From the NCBI RefSeq assembly GCF_001043915.1, contig NZ_LABX01000183.1, forward strand, positions 1 to 58,515: DNA of 58,515 nucleotides, read 5' to 3'. The DNA is from Methylobacterium aquaticum (lineage in GTDB: Bacteria > Pseudomonadota > Alphaproteobacteria > Rhizobiales > Beijerinckiaceae). Positions 46,071-53,837 of this stretch are shown here, piece by piece. The stretch's first letter is position 1, and each line of letters begins with the position of its first letter. The translations under genes were made by a program, and so were the position numbers. Below the pieces are notes generated by a model. The model had not been told where the DNA came from. It saw only the letters and a program-made list of their open reading frames with translations, and made no database searches.

Positions 46071-46370
46071 TCAGCCGCGCGAGAGGTAATCCACCAGCGT
46101 CATCGCGAACAGGATCCCGACCCAGAAGAAGCCGATGCCGGCAAACAGCTTCACCAGCGGCGGCTCGTGGCGGACCTCCATCGAGACCAGGAGGATCGTC
46201 ACCACCATGGCACCCGCCACCAGAAGCTCGACGATCCAGACATGCGGGAAGGGGAGGGTGGCGCCCAGAGCCACGTTGATCCCGAGCATCGCCAGGAGCG
46301 CACACGCCGTCAGGACCGGCTCGCGCATGTGCCGCCAGAGGATGCGGCGCTCGTCGTGGGTGCCGAACAC
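46071..46370 (-). CDS. coxD: cytochrome c oxidase subunit IV, prokaryotic type
   Basis: A 99-residue three-helix membrane protein at the end of the cox cluster. Helices lie at about 18-37, 45-63 and 73-93. Motifs such as HVWIVELLVAGAMVVTILLVSMEVRHEPPLVKLFAGIGFFWVGILFAMTLVDYLSR resemble the small COX4_pro subunit seen with caa3 oxidases, which aids assembly or stability. The start is 10 bases after the coxC stop. Confidence 0.75.
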   Translation of the reverse strand: MFGTHDERRILWRHMREPVLTACALLAMLGINVALGATLPFPHVWIVELLVAGAMVVTILLVSMEVRHEPPLVKLFAGIGFFWVGILFAMTLVDYLSRG

Positions 46371-46380
46371 GGGGGGCCTC

Positions 46381-47043
46381 CTACCGGTTGAGCACGTAGA
46401 GGGTCGGGAAGGCGATGATCCAGATCAGGTCGATGAAGTGCCAGTAGAGTCCGAAGATCTCGATCCGGTTCTGGTGCTGCGCCAAGAAGCCCGGCCGGCT
46501 CGCCTGCCAGGTCATCACCAGCAGGAGGGTGATGCCGGTCATCAGATGCAGGCCGTGGAGGCCCGTCGCGACGTAGTAGAGATTCACGAACAGCCGCGAG
46601 GGCGGCGAATCCTTGAGCGCATAGGGCCGGTCGGACAGGAACGGCATCATGTGTTCGTGGTAATCGGCGTAGTACTCGTAGCCCTTGAGCATCAGGAACA
46701 GGGTGCCCAGAGCCGCCGTGGCGAGCATGAAGCGCACCATGCCGCGCTGCCAGCCGAGTCGCGAGAGCTGGATCGCCCCCGACATGGTCAGGCTGGAGCC
46801 GATCAGCACGACGGTGTTGGTGGCGCCGATCCAGACCTTGAGGTGCCGCGCCGCCGCCTGGACCGCCTCCGGGTGGAGCAGGCGCAGAATCAGCGCGGTC
46901 AGGAACAGGCCGGCGAAGAGCAGCAGTTCGGTCAGCAGCCACGCCCACATGCCGAGCACGGCGGCGCGCTTCTGCTGCTCGACGGTCGCGAAATGCGAGA
47001 CGAGCTTGACGCCGACGGGCGCGTCGGTGGCTCCCGCGCTCAC
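46381..47043 (-). CDS. coxC: cytochrome c oxidase subunit III
   Basis: A 220-residue multi-helix membrane subunit supporting the oxidase core. Markers are GMWAWLLTELLLFAGLFLTALIL (the conserved Glu in TE-LLF), WIGATNTVVLIGSSLTM, LGTLFLMLKGYEYYADYHEHMMPF, and GLHGLHLMTGITLLL. Length (about 220) fits the shorter CoxC of caa3-type oxidases. It starts with GTG at 47043, overlapping the coxA stop in a GTGA sequence. Confidence 0.92.
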   Translation of the reverse strand: MSAGATDAPVGVKLVSHFATVEQQKRAAVLGMWAWLLTELLLFAGLFLTALILRLLHPEAVQAAARHLKVWIGATNTVVLIGSSLTMSGAIQLSRLGWQRGMVRFMLATAALGTLFLMLKGYEYYADYHEHMMPFLSDRPYALKDSPPSRLFVNLYYVATGLHGLHLMTGITLLLVMTWQASRPGFLAQHQNRIEIFGLYWHFIDLIWIIAFPTLYVLNR

Positions 47044-48716
47044 GAGTGCTGCCTCCCGGTCTCCTGGGCCTGGAGCGGGTAGTCGTAGGGCACCTTCGGC
47101 GCCACCGGCTCGGTGAGGAAGTTGTGGGAAGGCGGCGGTGACGGCACGGTCCATTCGAGGCCCCTGGCATCCCAGGGGTTCGCCGGCGCCCGCTTCCCGA
47201 ACCAGATCGAGTAGACGAGATAGACCATCGGGAAGAGGTAGCCGACCGCCAGGATCGTCGAGCCTGCCGATGACAGGATGTTGAGGAACTGGAATTCCGG
47301 CGGATAGACGTGGTAGCGCCGCGGCATCCCGAGATAGCCGAGGATGAATTGCGGGAAGAAGGTGACGTTGAAGCCGATGAAGATCAGGAAGGCGGAGATC
47401 CGGCCCCAGGCCTCGATATACATCCGCCCGGTGATCTTCGGCCACCAGAAATGCAGGCCGCCGAGGAAGGCCAAAACCGTGCCGCCGACCATGATGTAGT
47501 GGAAATGCGCCACCACGAAGTAGGTGGCGTGGACGTGCTGGTTGATGGCGAGGGTCGCGAGATAAAGCCCGGTGAGGCCGCCGAGGACGAACAGCCCGAT
47601 ATAGCCCATGGCGTAGAGCATCGGCGTGTCGAGCTTGAGCGAGCCCTTGTGGATCGTCGCGGTCCAGTTGTAGACCTTGACCGCCGACGGCACCGCCACC
47701 GCGAAGCTGAGCACCGAGAACGCCACGCTGGCGAAGTCGCTCTGCCCGTTGACGAACATGTGGTGGCCCCAGACGAAGAAGGTCACCGAGGCGAGCCCGA
47801 TCGCCGCGTAGGCGACGAACTTGTAGCCGAACAGCTTCTTCTGCGCGAAGGCCGGGACGATCTCGGAGATCACCCCCATGCCCGGCAGCACCATGATGTA
47901 GACCGCCGGGTGCGAGTAGAACCAGAACAGGTGCTGGAACAGCACCGGATCGCCGCCATAGGCCGGATCGAACACCCCGATATGGAAGGCCCGCTCGGCG
48001 ATGAGCAGAATCAGCGCCACGGTGATGACTGGGGTGGCCAGCAGGAAGATCAGGCTGGTGGCGTAATGGGTCCAGACGAAGATCGGCAGCCGGAACCAGG
48101 TCATCCCCGGCGCCCGCATGGTGTGGATCGTCACCACGAAGTTGAGGCCGGTCAGGATCGACGAGAAGCCCACGATGGTGACGCCGATCAGCGCCGGCAC
48201 CACCCAGGTGTTCGAGAACGCGGTGGAGAGCGGCGTGTAGAAGGTCCAGCCGGTATCGACGCCCCCGAGCACCACGCTCGCCAGCGTGAACAGCGCGCCG
48301 GTCATGAACACGTACCAGGAGGCGAGGTTCAGCTTCGGGAAGGCGAGATCCCGCGCGCCGATCATCAGCGGGATCAGGAAATTGCCGAAGGTCGCGGGGA
48401 TCGAGGGGATCAGGAAGAACCACACCATCACGACCCCGTGGATCGTGAACAGCTTGTTGTAGGTGTCGTTGGTGAAGACCTGCCCGTCGGGCACCACCAG
48501 CGCCAGGCGCACCAGCCCGGCCGTGACGGCCCCGATGACGAAGAAGGCGGTGATGCTGGCGAGGTAGAGCAGGGCGATGCGCTTGTGGTCGGTGGTGAAG
48601 AACCATGAGCGCAGGGTGTGCTCGGCATGCAGGTAATCGGCGCCATGGCCGAGGCGGGAATCCGGAGTGTGGGGGTCGCGCAGGGCTGGCCCGCCGGTGA
48701 TGGTGCCGCTGGTCAT
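47040..48716 (-). CDS. coxA: cytochrome c oxidase subunit I (A2-type, caa3)
   Basis: The catalytic heme-copper subunit of 558 residues with about 12 helices. Ligands: heme a and a3/CuB His in TIHGVVMVWFF, FWFYSHPAVYIMVLPGMGVISEI, FVWGHHMFVNG and HVHATYFVVAHFHYIMVGG. The helix VI sequence is YSHPAVY, with a Tyr-Ser in place of the proton-channel Glu of A1 oxidases, so this is an A2-type enzyme. This agrees with a caa3 arrangement, the cytochrome c domain of coxB and alternative complex III upstream. Confidence 0.95.
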   Translation of the reverse strand: MTSGTITGGPALRDPHTPDSRLGHGADYLHAEHTLRSWFFTTDHKRIALLYLASITAFFVIGAVTAGLVRLALVVPDGQVFTNDTYNKLFTIHGVVMVWFFLIPSIPATFGNFLIPLMIGARDLAFPKLNLASWYVFMTGALFTLASVVLGGVDTGWTFYTPLSTAFSNTWVVPALIGVTIVGFSSILTGLNFVVTIHTMRAPGMTWFRLPIFVWTHYATSLIFLLATPVITVALILLIAERAFHIGVFDPAYGGDPVLFQHLFWFYSHPAVYIMVLPGMGVISEIVPAFAQKKLFGYKFVAYAAIGLASVTFFVWGHHMFVNGQSDFASVAFSVLSFAVAVPSAVKVYNWTATIHKGSLKLDTPMLYAMGYIGLFVLGGLTGLYLATLAINQHVHATYFVVAHFHYIMVGGTVLAFLGGLHFWWPKITGRMYIEAWGRISAFLIFIGFNVTFFPQFILGYLGMPRRYHVYPPEFQFLNILSSAGSTILAVGYLFPMVYLVYSIWFGKRAPANPWDARGLEWTVPSPPPSHNFLTEPVAPKVPYDYPLQAQETGRQHS

Positions 48717-48726
48717 CGAACGGACC

Positions 48727-49695
48727 TCATGGACTGGCTTGCTGCTGCGCCGTCGCGCCCGCGCTCTTCAGGTAGGCGACGAGACGGTCGAGGTCGTCGG
48801 GCGGGATCACGGTGCGGAAGGCCGGCATGACCTGCTTGTAGTCGGCGGCGAGCTTCTGCCGGTTCGGGTTCAGGATCTTGTCGCGGAGATACGTCTCGTC
48901 GGCCGTGACGGTGCGGCCATCCGCGAGCCGGACCTCGCGGCCGTAGAGGCCGGCGAGCGACGGCGCCCGGACCTTGGCGCCGGGATCGTGGCAGGCGCCG
49001 CAGCCATAGGACTCGTAGACGACGCGGCCCGCCCCGGCCTGGCCGCCCTGCTGCGCGCCGGAATTCTGCAACCAGGCGGCGTAATCGGCCTGGGTCATCA
49101 GGGTGAGCGTCCCGTCCATTGTCGAATGGTCGGTGCCGCAATATTCCGAGCAGTAGAGCCGGTAGCTGCCGGCGCGGTCGGCCTTGAACCATAGCTCGGT
49201 GTAACGGTCGGGCAGCGTCGCCATCTGCATCCGCAGGGCCGGCAGGTAGAGGTTGTGGATCACGTCCTGGCTGATCATCCGGATCCTGATCGGCTGGCCG
49301 ATCGGCAGATGCAGGTCGTTGATCTCGGACTGGCCGGTCGGGTGCTGGAACTTCCACATCCATTGCCGGCCGATCGCCTCGACCACCATGGCATCGCCCG
49401 GCACCTGCTTCGAGATAAAGAACAGCCGGGCGCCCCAGACGAAGAAGATCAGGGTGAGCAGGAACGGGATCAGCATCCAGCTGATCTCGATGAGCACGCT
49501 GCGGGTGTTGCCGTGGTGGCGGTCGGCCTGCTCGCCCTGGCGGTAGCGGATCGCGAACCACGTGATCGCGACGAAGACCGGGACCGTGAGCAGGAGGGTG
49601 AGGACCGTGAAGGCGAGGATCAGCCAGTCGGTCTCGACCGCGGTGGCGGAGGCCGCCGGCGGCCACAGCCGGAGCGCGAGGTCGGTCGGGTTCAT
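48727..49695 (-). CDS. coxB: cytochrome c oxidase subunit II with C-terminal cytochrome c domain
   Basis: The 322-residue subunit has two membrane helices (about 25-47 and 70-92), the CuA domain (about 105-205) with ligands in YCSEYCGTDHSTM (Cys-x3-Cys-x3-His-x2-Met), and a class I cytochrome c domain (about 228-312) with heme attachment GCGACHD and a Met ligand in QVMPAF. A fused heme makes it a caa3 oxidase that accepts electrons from a membrane partner rather than a soluble cytochrome. Alternative complex III genes directly upstream provide such a partner. It overlaps the upstream gene by ATGA. Confidence 0.93.
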   Translation of the reverse strand: MNPTDLALRLWPPAASATAVETDWLILAFTVLTLLLTVPVFVAITWFAIRYRQGEQADRHHGNTRSVLIEISWMLIPFLLTLIFFVWGARLFFISKQVPGDAMVVEAIGRQWMWKFQHPTGQSEINDLHLPIGQPIRIRMISQDVIHNLYLPALRMQMATLPDRYTELWFKADRAGSYRLYCSEYCGTDHSTMDGTLTLMTQADYAAWLQNSGAQQGGQAGAGRVVYESYGCGACHDPGAKVRAPSLAGLYGREVRLADGRTVTADETYLRDKILNPNRQKLAADYKQVMPAFRTVIPPDDLDRLVAYLKSAGATAQQQASP

Positions 49696-50249
49696 TGCGC
49701 GGGGGCTCCGCCGGCGGGCGGCAAGGGATCCACGGCGGAGGGATCGAGGGCAGGGGAATCGAGGGCAGGGGAATCGAGGGCAGGGGAATCGAGGGATGTT
49801 CCGGCGATCAGCTGCATCGCGCGCGCGACCGGGATGCGGGCGTGCCCGTCGGGGAGCGGCGCGTAGGTGGTGAGCTGCGCCCTCTCCCGCGCCTCCTGGC
49901 GGGCGAGGTCCTCGTAGGGCGCGCCCTGGAGGTTGGGCGGCGGCGGCTGCACCTTGGCGGTCTGCTGCGGCGTCAGGGGCGGGGTGCCGCCGACATGCCA
50001 GACGCCGAACAGGTGCATCATCAGCCCCACGGCGGCGATCGCGACGGCGACGGAGCCGGCGAGCCCCGCCACCACGAAGGCGGTGCGGCGGACATCGACA
50101 TCCTCGTCCTCGAACCCTTCCGGGTTGTGCGGGCCGTGGTCGGGCTCGGGCGGCGCCACGGGCTTGACGCCGGCAAGCCGCAGGAGGCCTGCCGCCGCGA
50201 CGGCCGAGAGCAGGGCGAAGGGGCCGGGCCGGGTGATGCCGCCGCTCAT
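49692..50249 (-). CDS. ActG-like small membrane subunit of alternative complex III
   Basis: A 185-residue protein between actF and coxB. It has two hydrophobic stretches, one N-terminal (about 10-27) and one stronger (about 56-79, TAFVVAGLAGSVAVAIAAVGLMM). The C-terminal half, YEDLARQEARERAQLTTYAPL..GHARIPVARAMQLI, resembles the helical segment seen in small proteins of quinol-oxidising operons. The final part is a Leu-Asp-Ser-Pro-Ala repeat encoded by 15-bp tandem units (49742-49795). Identity to ActG is positional; no family match is certain. Confidence 0.5.
   Translation of the reverse strand: MSGGITRPGPFALLSAVAAAGLLRLAGVKPVAPPEPDHGPHNPEGFEDEDVDVRRTAFVVAGLAGSVAVAIAAVGLMMHLFGVWHVGGTPPLTPQQTAKVQPPPPNLQGAPYEDLARQEARERAQLTTYAPLPDGHARIPVARAMQLIAGTSLDSPALDSPALDSPALDPSAVDPLPPAGGAPAQ
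49742..49795 (-). repeat. in-frame 15-bp minisatellite
   Basis: Units of gaatcgagggcaggg repeat about 3.5 times, encoding SLDSPALDSPALDSPALDP on the minus strand. It lies at the C-terminus of the ActG-like gene and is expected to vary in copy number between strains. Confidence 0.9.
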
Positions 50250-51307
50250 GAGACCTGGCCCCGCAGGCGGCGATCGACCGGGCCGTAGAGGCCCCCGGCG
50301 ACGCCCACCACCCCGATCAGCGCCAGCGCGTCGGCCCAGGTGAATTGGAACGCGCCGCGGAAGCCCGGCGTGACGAGCCAGAAGATCTCGGCCCCGTGAA
50401 GCACCAGGATCAGCAGGGCGATGCCGGCGAGCAGAGCCGGCCGGCCGGCATTGCGGCGCGGCACCAGGACGATGGCTGCCAGCACCATCACGCCGATCCC
50501 GGCCCAGAGTCCGAGGCGGCCGAGCGCCCCGTCCCGGGCGAGGTACCAGCGCGCCTCCTCGGGAAGATTCGCCGACCAGACGGTGAGGTACTGCGCGGCA
50601 TGGACGAAGCCCCAGATCGCCAGCAGCACCAGGATCGGATCGGCGAAGGCGGCAGCGGTGCGCTGGTCGCGGCCGGGCCGGCCGGAGGAATCGCGCGCCG
50701 CGATCAGGGCTGCCGCCGAGACGGCGAGACCCGCCTGAATCGTCATGACCAAGAGGCCGAAGGCCGTCGAGGCGAGGCCCGGATCGGCCGATTGCACCCA
50801 ATCCTCCGCCGCCAGCGTGCCGGTGACGGTGGTGAGGATCAGGCCGAGCACCGCCTGGCTCCGGCGCCGGGCCGCCGCCGGGCTTCCGGGCTCGGCGGCC
50901 GGGCGCCGGAAGATGTTGGCGAGCCAGAGCCAGACCGCCAGATAGACGAGGCTCCGCAGGATGAAGAACAGAGGCGTGAACCACAACGCCGCAAAGGGGG
51001 TGCGCGGCGGCAGGCCGCGATCCCACGGATAGAGGCCATTGAGGCTGAGCAGCACCGGCAGCAGCAGCAGGCCGGCAATGGGAAGCAGGCCGAGCAGGCG
51101 GCGCAAGGATGCGGCCATCGGTCCGGCGGCGAAGCCGGCGAGTTCGAGCCCCATCAGCAGCGGCAGGGCGCCGACCGGGAGCGACACCAGGATCAGCCAG
51201 GCGGCGAGATAGGACGGCATCACCGGGCTGCCGGTGACGCCGGCAAGCGCGCAGATCCCCAAAGCCGCGGCGCCGAGGACGAGGGAAATCGGGCGACGGC
51301 TCATCAT
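50246..51307 (-). CDS. actF: alternative complex III subunit ActF
   Basis: A 353-residue integral membrane protein with about 10 helices, in the position of ActF, the second quinone-binding-type membrane subunit of alternative complex III. Segments such as YPWDRGLPPRTPFAALWFTPLFFILRSLVYLAVW and WSANLPEEARWYLAR match the ActF pattern (DUF family near NrfD). ATGA overlaps join it to actE and to the next gene. In some actF proteins the heme- or quinone-related residues vary, and I cannot judge activity from sequence. Confidence 0.72.
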   Translation of the reverse strand: MMSRRPISLVLGAAALGICALAGVTGSPVMPSYLAAWLILVSLPVGALPLLMGLELAGFAAGPMAASLRRLLGLLPIAGLLLLPVLLSLNGLYPWDRGLPPRTPFAALWFTPLFFILRSLVYLAVWLWLANIFRRPAAEPGSPAAARRRSQAVLGLILTTVTGTLAAEDWVQSADPGLASTAFGLLVMTIQAGLAVSAAALIAARDSSGRPGRDQRTAAAFADPILVLLAIWGFVHAAQYLTVWSANLPEEARWYLARDGALGRLGLWAGIGVMVLAAIVLVPRRNAGRPALLAGIALLILVLHGAEIFWLVTPGFRGAFQFTWADALALIGVVGVAGGLYGPVDRRLRGQVS

Positions 51308-51849
51308 TTGCCCCCCGGACTGGTCTGGCCCGCCGCGGCGACGGCGGCCTGATCCTCCGCCGGCAGGCTCGCCAGCGTCGCGCCCTGGCTCAGTTGCAGG
51401 GCGCGAAGATACGCGACGATTGCCCAGCGGTCGGCCGGCGGCACCTGCGCGGCGTAAGGCAGCATGGTGCCCTTGCCGTTGCTGATCACCTCGTAAAAAT
51501 ACCGTGCCGGGGCCGCCCGCAGGCGGGCTTCGACGAAGGCCGGCGGGCGCGGGTAGCCGCGCTGCACGATCAGCCCGTCGCCATGCCCGGCGCCGCCGTG
51601 GCAGGGGGTGCAGAAGATGTCGTAGCGCTCCCGGCCCCGCGCCAGCAGCTCCGGGCTGGCGGAGGCCGGATGTGGCACCGGCCGGTCCGGGCTGTTGCGC
51701 GGCACGGTACCGGGCGGCGGCAGCCGCATCGTCTGGTTCTGCGGGAAGAACGGGTTGCTGTCCCAGGTCTTGGATTTGGGCTGGCTCACCATGTTGGCCT
51801 GGTCGCAGGCCGCGAGGGCGAGAGGCAGGACGAGGAGGACGCGCTTCAC
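51304..51849 (-). CDS. actE: alternative complex III subunit ActE, monoheme cytochrome c lipoprotein
   Basis: A 181-residue periplasmic cytochrome. The N-terminus VKRVLLVLPLALAAC ends in a lipobox (LAAC), so it is membrane-anchored. The cytochrome domain (about 65-160) has RYDIFCTPCHGGAGHGDG (CxxCH) and a Met in NGKGTMLPYAAQV. It would carry electrons from the ActA/ActB arm to the oxidase. Starts at a GTG overlapping the actCD stop by GTGA. Confidence 0.85.
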   Translation of the reverse strand: MKRVLLVLPLALAACDQANMVSQPKSKTWDSNPFFPQNQTMRLPPPGTVPRNSPDRPVPHPASASPELLARGRERYDIFCTPCHGGAGHGDGLIVQRGYPRPPAFVEARLRAAPARYFYEVISNGKGTMLPYAAQVPPADRWAIVAYLRALQLSQGATLASLPAEDQAAVAAAGQTSPGGK

Positions 51850-53837
51850 AGCGGCACCCTCCGGATCGTCAGCGGCCGGCCTTGCGGCAGCCGCGCCAGG
51901 GCCTGCTCGATCCGGGCCGGGTTGAAGCGGGGGCCCGCGGCCTCGAAGGCGAGGAAGAAGCGGTCCTCGCTGGCGCGGGTGAAGCCCGGGATCGCGAAGG
52001 CCGGGTGGTTGAGCCGCGGCAGGCGGTTCTGGACCAGCAGCGCCAGTAAAGCGGTCAGCCCGCCGCAGAGCGTGCCGAACGACACGCTCGGCACCAGGAA
52101 GGCCGGCCAGGAGAAGCGGGGCCGCCCGCCGACATCGAACACGTAATCGACGCCGGACGCATAGAGGCACAGGCCCATGAAGGCGAGGCCGCCGGCAAGC
52201 GCCGCCCCGAGGGCGAGGAGCGGCAGGATCCCGGCCGGACGCCCGAGACTCTCGGCGACGCGGCGCATCGGCACCGGGCCATAGGTCTCGATCCGGGCGC
52301 CGAAATCCCGCTCCTTCAAGGCACCCGCCGCCGCCGCGAGGGCGCCGGCATCGTCGAACTCGGCGCTCACGCCCCAGAGCCGCGCCTGGGCGCTCTCGGC
52401 CGGAACCGGCGCCCGCTCGCCGCGCGGCCGCCCATCCCGGTGGCTCTCGGCGACACGCCGCGTCTCGGCGATCGAGACCATCGGCAGGGTGCGCAAAGCC
52501 AACAGCAGCAGGGCGAGGAACAGCCCGATGGTGCCGGCGAGCGTGGCGAGGCCCCAGACGCCCATGGAATAGGGATGGGCCGAGGAGGGCAGGAAGTCGT
52601 GGCTGAGCGTCACGATCAGCAGCATGAAATGGTCGCCGAAGCTGCCGATGGCGGCGGCGAGGCCGACCAGCGCCACGACCCGGCCGGAGCGGCGGAAGGC
52701 GGCGAACCAGAACAGGTGCACCGGCAGCAGGGCGAAGACCACGATGATCCAGAATGCCCAGGCATGGGAGCCGGAGAGGCGCCGCACCAGCACCGCCCGG
52801 TCGTAGGCATCGCCGTGCAGCAGACCCGAAAAGATCTCGGTGGCGTAGCAATAGGCCGAGGCGAGCCCGAGACCCAGCATCAGGTGGGCCATCAGGGCGA
52901 TGTGCCGCTCGGTGATCAGCGCATCGAGGTGAAGCGCCCGGCGCACCAGCACGGTCAAGGCGGCGGTGACGCCGACGCCCGAGAGGAGCGAGGCGGCAAG
53001 GAAGCTCACCGGCAGCAGCGTGTCGTGCCAGCCCGGCAGCACGCTGCCGGCGAGCATCACCGAGGCCCCGGTCTGGAGCGAGACGACGAGGACGAGGGCG
53101 AGCGCCGACAGGGTGCGGGTGGCCATCAGCCAGCGCTCCCAATGGGTCGACGCCCCGCGCCAGCCGAGCGCCAGGATGCCGTAGGTCTGCGCCTTCATGA
53201 GCGTGAGGCGCCGGGTCCGGCCGCGTTCGTCGGCTTCCGCCAGCGCCGCCTCGAAGGCGCGGTCGCGCAGGGTCGCGAAGTCGGGAAGCAAGCCGACATA
53301 CCACAGCCCCAGACAGACCCCCAGGAAGCTGATGATGTCGATGGCATCCCAGACCAGCGGCGAGCGGAATTGCGGCCAGAGCGCCAGGGTGTTGGGGTAG
53401 GGCAGGGTCCAGTAGAACAGCCAGGGCCGCCCGAGATGGATGATCGGGTAGAGGGCGGCGGACGCGGCGGCCAGGATCGCGGTCGTCTCGGCGATGCGAT
53501 CGATGCCGGAGCGCCAGGACGCGCCGGTGAGGCGCAGGATGGCGGAGGTGAGGAGCGCCCCGCAGGCGATGCCGATCCACCAATCATAGGCGACGATGTC
53601 GAGCGCCCAGACGACCGGGTTGTTGTTGTGCCAGATGCCGACGCCGTTGATGAGCAGCCAGGCCAGCGTGACGGCGAAGACGCCGAGGAGCCCGCCGGCG
53701 CCCGCAAAGGCGATCCACCACGCCCGCGAGGGGATGCGGGACGAGGCGCCGGTGACGGCGCGGCCGATCGAGGCGAAATCCTCGCCCTTGCCGAGGAGGC
53801 CGGCCCGGGCCGGTAAAGGCGTGACCGTCCCGCTCAC
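51846..53837 (-). CDS. alternative complex III subunits ActC and ActD in one polypeptide
   Basis: A 663-residue fusion read without interruption. The first ~470 residues are ActC, an NrfD/PsrC-type quinone-binding membrane protein with about 10 helices (WWIAFAGAGGLLGVFAVTLAWLL, GIWHNNNPVVWALDIVAYDWWIG, HLGRPWLFYWTLPYPN, MAHLMLGLGLASAYCYATEIFSG). Residues about 485-663 are ActD (DUF3341), with LWGVSAEFDDAGALAAAAGALKE, two helices, GRPRFSWPAFLVPSVSFGTL and FFLAFEAAGP. In organisms I know these are separate genes; here no stop or start intervenes. It begins with GTG overlapping the actB stop by GTGA. Confidence 0.82.
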   Translation of the reverse strand: MSGTVTPLPARAGLLGKGEDFASIGRAVTGASSRIPSRAWWIAFAGAGGLLGVFAVTLAWLLINGVGIWHNNNPVVWALDIVAYDWWIGIACGALLTSAILRLTGASWRSGIDRIAETTAILAAASAALYPIIHLGRPWLFYWTLPYPNTLALWPQFRSPLVWDAIDIISFLGVCLGLWYVGLLPDFATLRDRAFEAALAEADERGRTRRLTLMKAQTYGILALGWRGASTHWERWLMATRTLSALALVLVVSLQTGASVMLAGSVLPGWHDTLLPVSFLAASLLSGVGVTAALTVLVRRALHLDALITERHIALMAHLMLGLGLASAYCYATEIFSGLLHGDAYDRAVLVRRLSGSHAWAFWIIVVFALLPVHLFWFAAFRRSGRVVALVGLAAAIGSFGDHFMLLIVTLSHDFLPSSAHPYSMGVWGLATLAGTIGLFLALLLLALRTLPMVSIAETRRVAESHRDGRPRGERAPVPAESAQARLWGVSAEFDDAGALAAAAGALKERDFGARIETYGPVPMRRVAESLGRPAGILPLLALGAALAGGLAFMGLCLYASGVDYVFDVGGRPRFSWPAFLVPSVSFGTLCGGLTALLALLVQNRLPRLNHPAFAIPGFTRASEDRFFLAFEAAGPRFNPARIEQALARLPQGRPLTIRRVPL

